From Candidatus Hodarchaeota archaeon (GTDB lineage Archaea > Asgardarchaeota > Heimdallarchaeia > Hodarchaeales > Hodarchaeaceae), in the NCBI GenBank assembly GCA_030589605.1, contig JAUUVJ010000322.1, forward strand, positions 1-5,378: DNA of 5,378 bases, in the 5' to 3' direction. Position numbers and translations under genes: made by a program. Positions 1-5,378 of the stretch are shown piece by piece. Numbering within the stretch: position 1 is the stretch's first letter; each line of letters starts with the position of its first letter. Below the pieces are notes generated by a model. That model was not told the origin of the DNA, did no database searches, and was given only the letters and a program-made list of their open reading frames with translations.

Positions 1-1923
1 AAAAATAGCAAAATCAGGTCCAAGTCCAATTGTTACTTGGGGAGATTTTTTATCTTTTTTAGCAAGATTATCAAATAAAGATCCTGTAATTTTTCCTGGA
101 GGGGGGTAATCGAAACGACTCGCGTAGTTTTCAACATCTAATATAGCTAATTGGATTCCATTAGCTAAAACATCCTCCTCAACATATTCAAGGGAAACCT
201 GTAACTGATTCTCTAATAATGTTTTAGCTTCTTTCGCTAGTAAGTTTACATAATTGAATTGTTTTTCCTGTTTACCAGAAATGCCTAAGAGGTCACTTAA
301 GAGGAATCGGCCAGGAGAAAATTTAAGAAAATATGCTTGATAATCCACTGCAATTGCTATATCTGTAAGGAAATCCTTCTTATACCCCTCTTTTTTAGCT
401 ATATCCAGATATTGATCAAATTCTGATCCTTGAACACGATCGCCCATTCCTGCAATAGCAGGTAAATGTTGAATTGTTTTTGTGATATTAGGGTTAACAA
501 AGCGTGCTAATTCAACCCCTAGCATACCAGCACATATATTGTAGTCTCCTCCTGCATAATACACATTAAGATGTGCTTCAATGGTTTCCTGGATAGTCGA
601 AGTTGGAAAATGATGATCTACTACCATCACTTCTATTCCATAGGTTTTCAATAGTTTATAGGAAAAAAGGCTTTCTTCGCTGCTTCCTGTATCAAGCATG
701 ATAGTGAGAGGAATCTTATCACCAAATCGTGCTTGATCTTCAAGTGCAAAATTCAGGTCACGAACCGCATCTAAAGGATCATAATACGGTGGTTTATTAA
801 CTGTACGTTTTACAATGTGCCTTAGCCGATCATCATCAGTTGAACCGTGTAATTGAACCCAGAGATCACGTAATGCAACTTCTAAAGATATTCCTGCAGA
901 AATACCATCACAGTCATTATGATGTCGAATAACGATAGGTTGTAATTCCAGTAATGCCCGACGTATTCGTTTAGCTATCGTGATGAATTTTGGTTTAAGC
1001 ATTTCCAAGATATCAGATTGTACGAGGAATTCTATATCAGTGGGTTGACTACGTGAGTCAATAACCTCCTCCATTCTTTTAGTAAATGCATTGGCATATG
1101 CTTCTTCTACAATGAAAATATTAGCAATTTCAATTTGTTCTGATCCTCTATGTAAATTATATTGCCCCATAACTTCAACAATATCTCCTCCTTTTATATC
1201 ATCAACAAAATCTAGATGGAAAGCTGCCGCTTCAATGACACTAGTTTCATCAAGAAGAGTGAAAACTTTGGGTCCTTTTGGAATTTGCCTTATACTTTCA
1301 ACTCTAGCGATTAATGATATAAATGAACCCACTTCTCTATCTGCTCGAATTTTCTGTAATTCTACATCATCATGTACTCGTTCTATTGAAAAAATAGACG
1401 AATCTTTCAAATTAACTCTTTCAAATTCTAACTTTTCCCCTTTCGACCCCTTAAGTTTAACATATAATTTGTCTCCTTCTTTTCCCCTGAACCCTTTATC
1501 TCGTATTAACCCTTCTACTTTTGGTGCAAGCTGGACAAAGTAACCGAAATCTAATTGTTTTACAAATTTAGATGAGTAAATCTTATTAAATTCTACAGCT
1601 TTAGTACTAACTGGAGGAATTAATTGATGAATTATAGCTTCCTTTTCACATTTTTCACACAATGATTTTTGGTTCGTAATTGTCTTATTACAAATGATAC
1701 AAAGAATTTGTTTGATACCTGTACCATTACATGATGTACATTTCCTTTCTGTGCTTGTGGTGATTTTCCCTACCCCTGAACATTTAGAACAATCTCCTTT
1801 TGGTTTCGATCCAACAACAATCTTTGTTGAACCCATCCCATGACATACTGGACACTTTTTCTTAGATTTTACAATAATTTTTCCACTCCCTTTACATTTT
1901 GGGCACTTATTTTTGGGTACCAT
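1..1923 (-). CDS. Archaeal RecJ-like DHH phosphoesterase with DnaJ-type zinc fingers, S1-like and OB domains (partial, C-terminus missing)
   Basis: An open frame of 641 codons runs from ATG at 1923 off the left edge without a stop. Residues 7-69 carry four CxxCxGxG repeats (Cys pairs 7/10, 24/27, 45/48, 62/65), spaced like the zinc domain of DnaJ but with no J domain. Two more CxxC pairs (75/78, 89/92) could form another zinc ribbon. An S1-like segment lies at about 115-180 and an OB-fold segment at about 200-275. The DHH domain follows with all its metal motifs: H335-N-D337-C-D339-G, D411 in MLDTGS, D436-H-H and D495 in GMGDR. Residues from about 585 look like the start of a DHHA1 substrate-binding domain. 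This order matches COG1107, the archaea-specific RecJ-like proteins. The expected role is a Mn-dependent single-strand nuclease or other phosphoesterase acting on nucleic acid in the cytoplasm; the true substrate is not settled. The start is secure: an in-frame stop lies at 1951-1953 and no other ATG intervenes. A weak GGTAG (1931-1935) sits 7 nt upstream. Confidence 0.93.
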   Translation of the reverse strand, partial: MVPKNKCPKCKGSGKIIVKSKKKCPVCHGMGSTKIVVGSKPKGDCSKCSGVGKITTSTERKCTSCNGTGIKQILCIICNKTITNQKSLCEKCEKEAIIHQLIPPVSTKAVEFNKIYSSKFVKQLDFGYFVQLAPKVEGLIRDKGFRGKEGDKLYVKLKGSKGEKLEFERVNLKDSSIFSIERVHDDVELQKIRADREVGSFISLIARVESIRQIPKGPKVFTLLDETSVIEAAAFHLDFVDDIKGGDIVEVMGQYNLHRGSEQIEIANIFIVEEAYANAFTKRMEEVIDSRSQPTDIEFLVQSDILEMLKPKFITIAKRIRRALLELQPIVIRHHNDCDGISAGISLEVALRDLWVQLHGSTDDDRLRHIVKRTVNKPPYYDPLDAVRDLNFALEDQARFGDKIPLTIMLDTGSSEESLFSYKLLKTYGIEVMVVDHHFPTSTIQETIEAHLNVYYAGGDYNICAGMLGVELARFVNPNITKTIQHLPAIAGMGDRVQGSEFDQYLDIAKKEGYKKDFLTDIAIAVDYQAYFLKFSPGRFLLSDLLGISGKQEKQFNYVNLLAKEAKTLLENQLQVSLEYVEEDVLANGIQLAILDVENYASRFDYPPPGKITGSLFDNLAKKDKKSPQVTIGLGPDFAIF

Positions 1924-1959
1924 AACAATTCTACCGTTTATTAAAACCCTCTAAAAACA

Positions 1960-1987
1960 TTAACATATAATAATAGGCTAATGTTAA
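1960..1987. repeat. Inverted repeat flanking the TATA-like element (possible operator)
   Basis: TTAACAT (1960-1966) and its exact reverse complement ATGTTAA (1981-1987) are separated by 14 bp. The spacer holds most of the TATA-like element of the RecJ-like gene. A dimeric regulator bound here would block TBP/TFB access. The arms are only 7 bp and AT-rich, so chance is possible. Confidence 0.3.
1964..1975 (-). promoter_or_regulatory. TATA-like promoter element for the RecJ-like gene
   Basis: Read on the minus strand this is TATTATTATATG, similar to an archaeal box A. It lies about 41-52 nt upstream of the ATG at 1923. Transcription starting about 25 nt downstream of the box would leave a leader of roughly 20 nt. 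The whole region is AT-rich, so the match is suggestive only, and no clear BRE is visible next to it. Confidence 0.35.
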
Positions 1988-1994
1988 ATCCACT

Positions 1995-2009
1995 AAAATA
2001 GTCTATTTT
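1995..2009. promoter_or_regulatory. 15-bp palindrome in the divergent promoter region (possible operator)
   Basis: AAAATAG (1995-2001), a central T (2002) and CTATTTT (2003-2009) form a perfect odd-length palindrome. It lies 72 bp upstream of the RecJ-like start and 106 bp upstream of the phosphoesterase start, so one factor bound here could affect both divergent genes. With a 1-nt centre it suits a DNA-binding site better than an RNA hairpin. Base composition makes a chance match possible. Confidence 0.3.
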
Positions 2010-2041
2010 CTTCAGAACTTTTCTTAATAAAGGAGAGAAAT

Positions 2042-2062
2042 CGAAAGGTAGAGTTTTTATTG
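2042..2062 (+). promoter_or_regulatory. Weak TATA/BRE-like element upstream of the two-domain phosphoesterase
   Basis: A purine-rich stretch CGAAAGG (2042-2048) precedes TTTTTATTG (2054-2062), a loose BRE plus TATA arrangement. Initiation about 25 nt downstream would give a leader of around 30 nt before the ATG at 2116. The consensus match is poor, and the T/A-rich segment at 2024-2031 is an alternative. Confidence 0.18.
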
Positions 2063-2115
2063 TATTCCATATTCTATTGTTTGTTGCTAGTGACGTTTGC
2101 GGAAGTACTATTTTT

Positions 2116-3738
2116 ATGGTAAAATCTGAAGAAGCGATTATTTTTTTCAGCGATACTCATATTTCTAAATATACTGGATTATTTAACAAGAGAGCTTTTA
2201 AAATAGGAGCCAAATTGATTAAAGATCGGCTGGAAAAACATCCCAATGCTCTTCTTCTTCATCTTGGTGATGTCACCGATTCAGGAACATATGAAGACTT
2301 TGTTTATGCTCAAAAGACCTTTAATATTAATATACCTCAAGATAATCTTCACATTATACCCGGGAACCATGATATGCGGAACATCGGGGATAAATTATGG
2401 CGTGATTTCTTCGGAGATCGCCAATTTTTGATCGATACCCGTGAATGGGGGGGAAAGATGGTCATTTTAGGGCTCGACTCTGCTGAACCAGACGAAAATA
2501 CCGGTCGAATCGGGGATCGTGGGATTGAAGCTATTGCTGAATTGGGAACCTATCCTGATGACTGTATCAAAATTCTCTGTTTTCATCATCATTTGTTACC
2601 CATACCTAATACTGGCCGAGAACGATCAATGATCTTAGATGCGGGAGATGTTTCACGTAAAATATGGAGAGCAGGTATTGATGTCATCATTACGGCACAT
2701 CGTCATTATCCGAATCTTTTTTCATTATCGAATGGAGAAAGACGATGTTTACTTGTAAATTGTGGGACCTTCTCGTCATTTAAGACACGAGGGAAAGCAG
2801 GGCATACGTTTGTAGATTTACTCCTAAAAAAAGATAAGCTAAACATAAAATTTTATGGTGCTGAAGAATATTCAAAATTTCAAGAACCAGTAAAAAGATC
2901 TCATATGATTCCAAAAGGAGAGCTCAGGTCAAGAGCAGGTTATTTATTTCCTGGTGATAGGCTATTAAGCAAGATCTGCCAATTTTCTTGTACACATTTC
3001 AGTAACAAAAGTGAATTTCTCGAAGAAGTTTTTGATCTTGGGATTAAACTGATGATCAGGGAAGAACCAAATGTACTTATCCATTGTGGGGGTTTAACTA
3101 ATGATGCCTACCCAGAAGACTTCGGTCTCGCGAAAAATGAGCTCAAAAAACTCCAAGAGATGAAAATTCCCTATTTAATCACACCTGGTGTAAGAGATCT
3201 TCAACCATTCGGACGTGAACTTTGGGTTCAGCAAATTGGTCCATTAGATCCGATTTTTGAAGATCCTAATCTTCGTGTCCTTGGGATAAATACTGGAGGA
3301 GAAGAATCTGGGCACGTAGGCCGTAGTCGAATGAAAATGATAAAGCATGATTTTGAACAATTTAGATCCCACAAATTGTTTCTTGTAGTAATGCATCATA
3401 GCGCCTTACCAATACCAAGATCTCAATTTAGAAGGACAATTAAAGATGCAGGTGATTTCATTGATTTTGTCACGAGTCAACAAGTACCATTAGTACTTTC
3501 AGGATTCCAACATTTTGCTACATCGATGCAGGTCGAAAATACACTATTCGTTAATGCAGGTACATTTTCAAGCAAAAAAATCCGATCAAAACGATTAAAC
3601 ACCTACAACACTATTTCAATCTATGAATCAGGTGTAATCACAGTTGAAGAAGTGGAAATCCATTCTGGTTTCCGGCATTTACTTGGAAATTATAGCGTTC
3701 CACCTTACTCTGACTCATTGCTAAACAATTTTCTTTAA
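2116..3738 (+). CDS. Tandem two-domain calcineurin-like metallophosphoesterase with a degenerate second domain
   Basis: This 540-residue protein is a divergent internal duplication. Domain 1 (about 1-250) has the full metallophosphoesterase set: D13-x-H15, G51-D52, G83-N84-H85-D86, H157/H158 and H195-x-H197. The GDVTDSG and GNHD context resembles class III cyclic-nucleotide phosphodiesterases (Icc/CpdA, COG1409), so a cytoplasmic phosphodiesterase or phosphatase is likely; the substrate is unknown. Domain 2 (about 283-515) aligns block by block, but D13 is replaced by C292, D52 by G326, N84 by V359, H85 by R360 and H195 by F464; H294, H427 and H466 remain. It is probably inactive, perhaps structural or regulatory. 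Both halves keep an LPIP segment after the HH motif and a GTFSS motif (217-221, 482-486). No signal peptide or membrane segment is seen. ATG 2116 is chosen because the domain fold begins within about 8 residues and GGAAG (2101-2105) lies 10 nt upstream. TTG 2077 would add 13 residues unlike the family. Confidence 0.9.
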   Translation: MVKSEEAIIFFSDTHISKYTGLFNKRAFKIGAKLIKDRLEKHPNALLLHLGDVTDSGTYEDFVYAQKTFNINIPQDNLHIIPGNHDMRNIGDKLWRDFFGDRQFLIDTREWGGKMVILGLDSAEPDENTGRIGDRGIEAIAELGTYPDDCIKILCFHHHLLPIPNTGRERSMILDAGDVSRKIWRAGIDVIITAHRHYPNLFSLSNGERRCLLVNCGTFSSFKTRGKAGHTFVDLLLKKDKLNIKFYGAEEYSKFQEPVKRSHMIPKGELRSRAGYLFPGDRLLSKICQFSCTHFSNKSEFLEEVFDLGIKLMIREEPNVLIHCGGLTNDAYPEDFGLAKNELKKLQEMKIPYLITPGVRDLQPFGRELWVQQIGPLDPIFEDPNLRVLGINTGGEESGHVGRSRMKMIKHDFEQFRSHKLFLVVMHHSALPIPRSQFRRTIKDAGDFIDFVTSQQVPLVLSGFQHFATSMQVENTLFVNAGTFSSKKIRSKRLNTYNTISIYESGVITVEEVEIHSGFRHLLGNYSVPPYSDSLLNNFL

Positions 3739-3761
3739 GATGCTGCTACTGATCGTTTTCC
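3739..3761. other. Short gap between converging genes
   Basis: Only 23 bp separate the stop codons of the phosphoesterase (3736-3738) and the membrane protein (3762-3764). No hairpin terminator is visible. The only T-rich stretches for the plus-strand transcript are TTTTCTTT (3729-3736), which reaches into the phosphoesterase stop codon, and TTTT (3756-3759) inside the gap. Transcripts probably end inside the opposing gene and overlap. Confidence 0.5.
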
Positions 3762-4451
3762 TTAAAATTGTCCAAAAAGAGATGAATTCGGAAATATCAG
3801 TATTAATTCCCCTCGTGAATATTTTCTTTGGACTTGAGGTTGAAACTTATGCTTTTCAAATATTTTAACAAGTTTAGAGAGGTCACGTGCCTTAATTAAA
3901 ATTTCAAAATTAGAACTAGTATTATCGAATTTGATTTCTATTCTTCCAAAGCTGTCCATTTGGCCTCCACGCTTTTTTTTTTCCCAGCGATCAAACCGAA
4001 TATAGTGAATATCATCGAATCTAAATTTCTTGAGATTGTACAACTGGTATTGTTTTAATAAAGATAAAACTGAACCAGATCCAAACATAATCGAATATTT
4101 TTCAAATTTGACATATTTATAATGCTTAGGAAGTAACCATGTTATCAATACGGGCCATGAAAGAATGAGCGCAATTGAAGCACCCCACTGCAGAAGCAAG
4201 AAGGCAAAAAAGCCGATGAGAATTGAAAATAACCCCATATCTTTTACAAAGCCTGTAGTATCTCGCACTTGACAATAATAGAGGATCTTCTTATCAGAAG
4301 AAGGTGAAAAAGTTCCAGTAGATAGAGCCTGATTCTTACTAATTGCCATTGGATAGTACCTAAAAATGGTTTTATTTGATTCAATTGGCTCATTTTCTAT
4401 TGATATTTTAAATCTTGATGAGTTATCAAATTGATCAGCGATTATTCTCAT
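3762..4451 (-). CDS. Uncharacterised membrane protein with a two-helix hairpin and possible PH-like C-terminal domain
   Basis: I do not recognise this 229-residue protein. Residues 1-70 are polar and probably soluble. Two hydrophobic segments at about 73-89 and 91-108 with almost no loop form a membrane hairpin. The basic stretch KHYKYVK follows (109-115), which by the positive-inside rule puts both ends in the cytoplasm. Residues 113-205 alternate short beta-like strands and end in a predicted helix (about 189-201). This resembles membrane-anchored bacterial PH-like (bPH) domains, but that is an inference from pattern only. The gene overlaps the end of the acyl-CoA ligase gene by 17 bp, suggesting an operon and translational coupling. 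No Shine-Dalgarno is seen before ATG 4451. An alternative ATG at 4349 (Met35) has AGGT 8 nt upstream and would give 195 residues without overlap. The longer form is preferred because the frame stays coding-like. A run of ten A lies in the coding strand at codons 157-160. Confidence 0.75.
   Translation of the reverse strand: MRIIADQFDNSSRFKISIENEPIESNKTIFRYYPMAISKNQALSTGTFSPSSDKKILYYCQVRDTTGFVKDMGLFSILIGFFAFLLLQWGASIALILSWPVLITWLLPKHYKYVKFEKYSIMFGSGSVLSLLKQYQLYNLKKFRFDDIHYIRFDRWEKKKRGGQMDSFGRIEIKFDNTSSNFEILIKARDLSKLVKIFEKHKFQPQVQRKYSRGELILIFPNSSLFGQF
3973..3982 (-). repeat. Homopolymer run of ten A (coding strand) inside the membrane protein gene
   Basis: The plus strand shows ten consecutive T, read on the coding strand as GAA AAA AAA AAG (Glu-Lys-Lys-Lys, residues 157-160). 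Such runs are prone to polymerase slippage and to sequencing indels. One extra A would lead to a stop about 17 codons downstream and remove much of the C-terminal domain. The frame as given is intact. Confidence 0.8.
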
Positions 4452-5378
4452 AAAAACTTTGATATATTTCTCTTATCTCTTTTTTATCAATTTTACCTAT
4501 ACTAGTTTTAGGTATTTTATCCGTAAAAATAATTTCATCAGGAAGCTGCCATTTTGCGAAGCTATTGGCTAAATATTTCAATAATTCTTCCTTAGTTACC
4601 GTTTTTCGTTGGATTACTATAGCTAAAGGTCGTTCTTGACATTTAGGATGACGAATACCTACTACTGCTGCTTCTAGAACCGAGGAGTGGGATGTAATAC
4701 AATTTTCCAAATCAATAGATGAAATCCATTCCCCTCCGCTTTTAATAACATCCTTTAACCTATCTGTAATCTTGAGATAACCTTCTGAATCAATTGATCC
4801 GACATCTCCACTTTTCCAATATCCATCTTCAGTAAATTGGTTTTCAATTTCAGTAGCATTATAATAGCTATTGGTAATCCAAGGCCCCCGAATTAATACT
4901 TCTCCAACTTCTTCCCCATTATGTGGAAGTTCCACCCCATTAGAATCCACTATTTTTACATCAAGGCCAACCACAATATATCCTTGTTTTCTTTTCAAAT
5001 TCCATTTTTCTTCTTCAGAGAGTTCTGTTTCCAACCATGGTTTAGATAAGTTAATTGTTGCGACAGCCTGACACTCTGTTGATCCATACGTTTGAATGAC
5101 TTCTGCACCAGTTATTTCTTTATACCCTTTCATTATTTCTACAGGAGGTTCTGAAGCTCCACAAACAAATTTTACAGTCGAAAAATCGGGTTTCTGTTCC
5201 AATTCTCGAATGTACTCTAGCATTGGCATAATGAAAGCTGTTGCTCCATTAAATACGGTCACCTTTTCGTGAATTAAAACCTGAACTAATTCATTCATAC
5301 TATCAAGGCTATATTTTCCTGGCAGGACTAATTTGGCTCCACTCATTGTAGCAGCTTGAAGGGTTCCCCATGCGAGTA
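4435..5378 (-). CDS. Fatty-acyl-CoA synthetase (AMP-forming), C-terminal part (N-terminus beyond window)
   Basis: The frame is open from the right edge (about 313 codons) to TGA at 4435. ATG 5346 is not the start: the codons before it read LAWGTLQAAT, continuing into MSGAKLVLPG, a conserved core of medium/long-chain acyl-CoA ligases, where HAWG-type motifs occur. Counting from that Met, the ANL-superfamily motifs are Y87-G-S-T-E91 (A5, adenine binding), W177-K-S-G-D181 (A7, ribose-binding Asp), D195-R-L-K-D199 and SGGEWIS (203-209; A8 hinge and CoA-domain switch), and K285 in TSIGKIDK (A10, catalytic lysine for adenylation). All key residues in view are intact, so an active enzyme is expected. 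It would activate a fatty or other carboxylic acid with ATP to acyl-AMP and then acyl-CoA in the cytoplasm. The P-loop (A3) motif lies outside the window. The chain-length preference cannot be told. It is probably co-transcribed with the overlapping downstream membrane protein gene. Confidence 0.95.
   Translation of the reverse strand, partial: LAWGTLQAATMSGAKLVLPGKYSLDSMNELVQVLIHEKVTVFNGATAFIMPMLEYIRELEQKPDFSTVKFVCGASEPPVEIMKGYKEITGAEVIQTYGSTECQAVATINLSKPWLETELSEEEKWNLKRKQGYIVVGLDVKIVDSNGVELPHNGEEVGEVLIRGPWITNSYYNATEIENQFTEDGYWKSGDVGSIDSEGYLKITDRLKDVIKSGGEWISSIDLENCITSHSSVLEAAVVGIRHPKCQERPLAIVIQRKTVTKEELLKYLANSFAKWQLPDEIIFTDKIPKTSIGKIDKKEIREIYQSFYENNR

Noticed and set aside
1091..1543. Plus-strand open frame of 150 codons
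   Set aside because: It lies wholly opposite the RecJ-like gene, whose S1 and OB domains are clearly encoded on the minus strand. The plus-strand product is rich in Ser/Thr/Pro with no family resemblance and is an antisense shadow.
2031..2037. AGGAGAG as a Shine-Dalgarno sequence
   Set aside because: No ATG, GTG or TTG follows at a usable 5-12 nt distance, and the nearest plausible start of the phosphoesterase is about 80 nt away.
2077..2115. TTG at 2077 as start of the phosphoesterase
   Set aside because: The 13 extra residues do not resemble the N-terminus of the family, and ATG 2116 places the first beta strand and SDTH motif at the usual distance from the start. TTG use cannot be fully excluded.
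2246..2431. Plus-strand open frame of 61 codons
   Set aside because: It is in another frame inside the phosphoesterase gene, across its GD and GNHD motifs, and shows no ribosome binding site or family features.
2447..2453. Run of seven G in the phosphoesterase gene as a phase-variation tract
   Set aside because: It encodes Trp-Gly-Gly in a continuous domain and is short; nothing suggests more than ordinary codon choice.
4871..5071. Plus-strand open frame of 66 codons
   Set aside because: It lies opposite the conserved core of the acyl-CoA ligase and is a shadow frame.
5344..5346. ATG as the start of the acyl-CoA ligase
   Set aside because: The frame stays open to the window edge, and the residues before it (AWGTLQAAT) belong to a conserved part of the enzyme, so the gene begins outside the window.

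Overview
This AT-rich window most likely comes from an archaeon. The best evidence is the left-hand gene, which encodes a DHH phosphoesterase with a DnaJ-type zinc-finger region, an S1-like domain and an OB fold. That architecture belongs to the archaea-specific RecJ-like family COG1107. A fatty-acyl-CoA ligase, a small orphan membrane protein and a two-domain calcineurin-like phosphoesterase would fit an Asgard (Lokiarchaeia-like) genome. That lineage is only a guess, because no marker gene for it is present.

Layout: (1) 1-1923, minus strand: RecJ-like DHH protein, whose C-terminus runs off the left edge. (2) 1924-2115: a 192-bp divergent promoter region with a TATA-like element, an inverted repeat around it and a separate 15-bp palindrome. 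(3) 2116-3738, plus strand: a 540-residue protein made of two metallophosphoesterase domains. The first is complete in its metal-binding motifs and the second has lost most of them. (4) 3739-3761: a 23-bp gap between converging genes. (5) 3762-4451, minus strand: an unrecognised protein with a two-helix membrane hairpin and a possible PH-like C-terminal domain. (6) 4435-5378, minus strand: the C-terminal part of a class I acyl-CoA synthetase, whose N-terminus lies beyond the right edge.

Genes 5 and 6 overlap by 17 bp and probably form an operon transcribed leftwards, with the acyl-CoA ligase first. The RecJ-like protein and the two-domain phosphoesterase are divergent and may share regulation. 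No RNA genes, CRISPR arrays, insertion sequences or phage genes were seen. The most interesting points are the degenerate second phosphoesterase domain, the orphan membrane protein coupled to the acyl-CoA ligase, and the symmetrical elements in the divergent promoter region.
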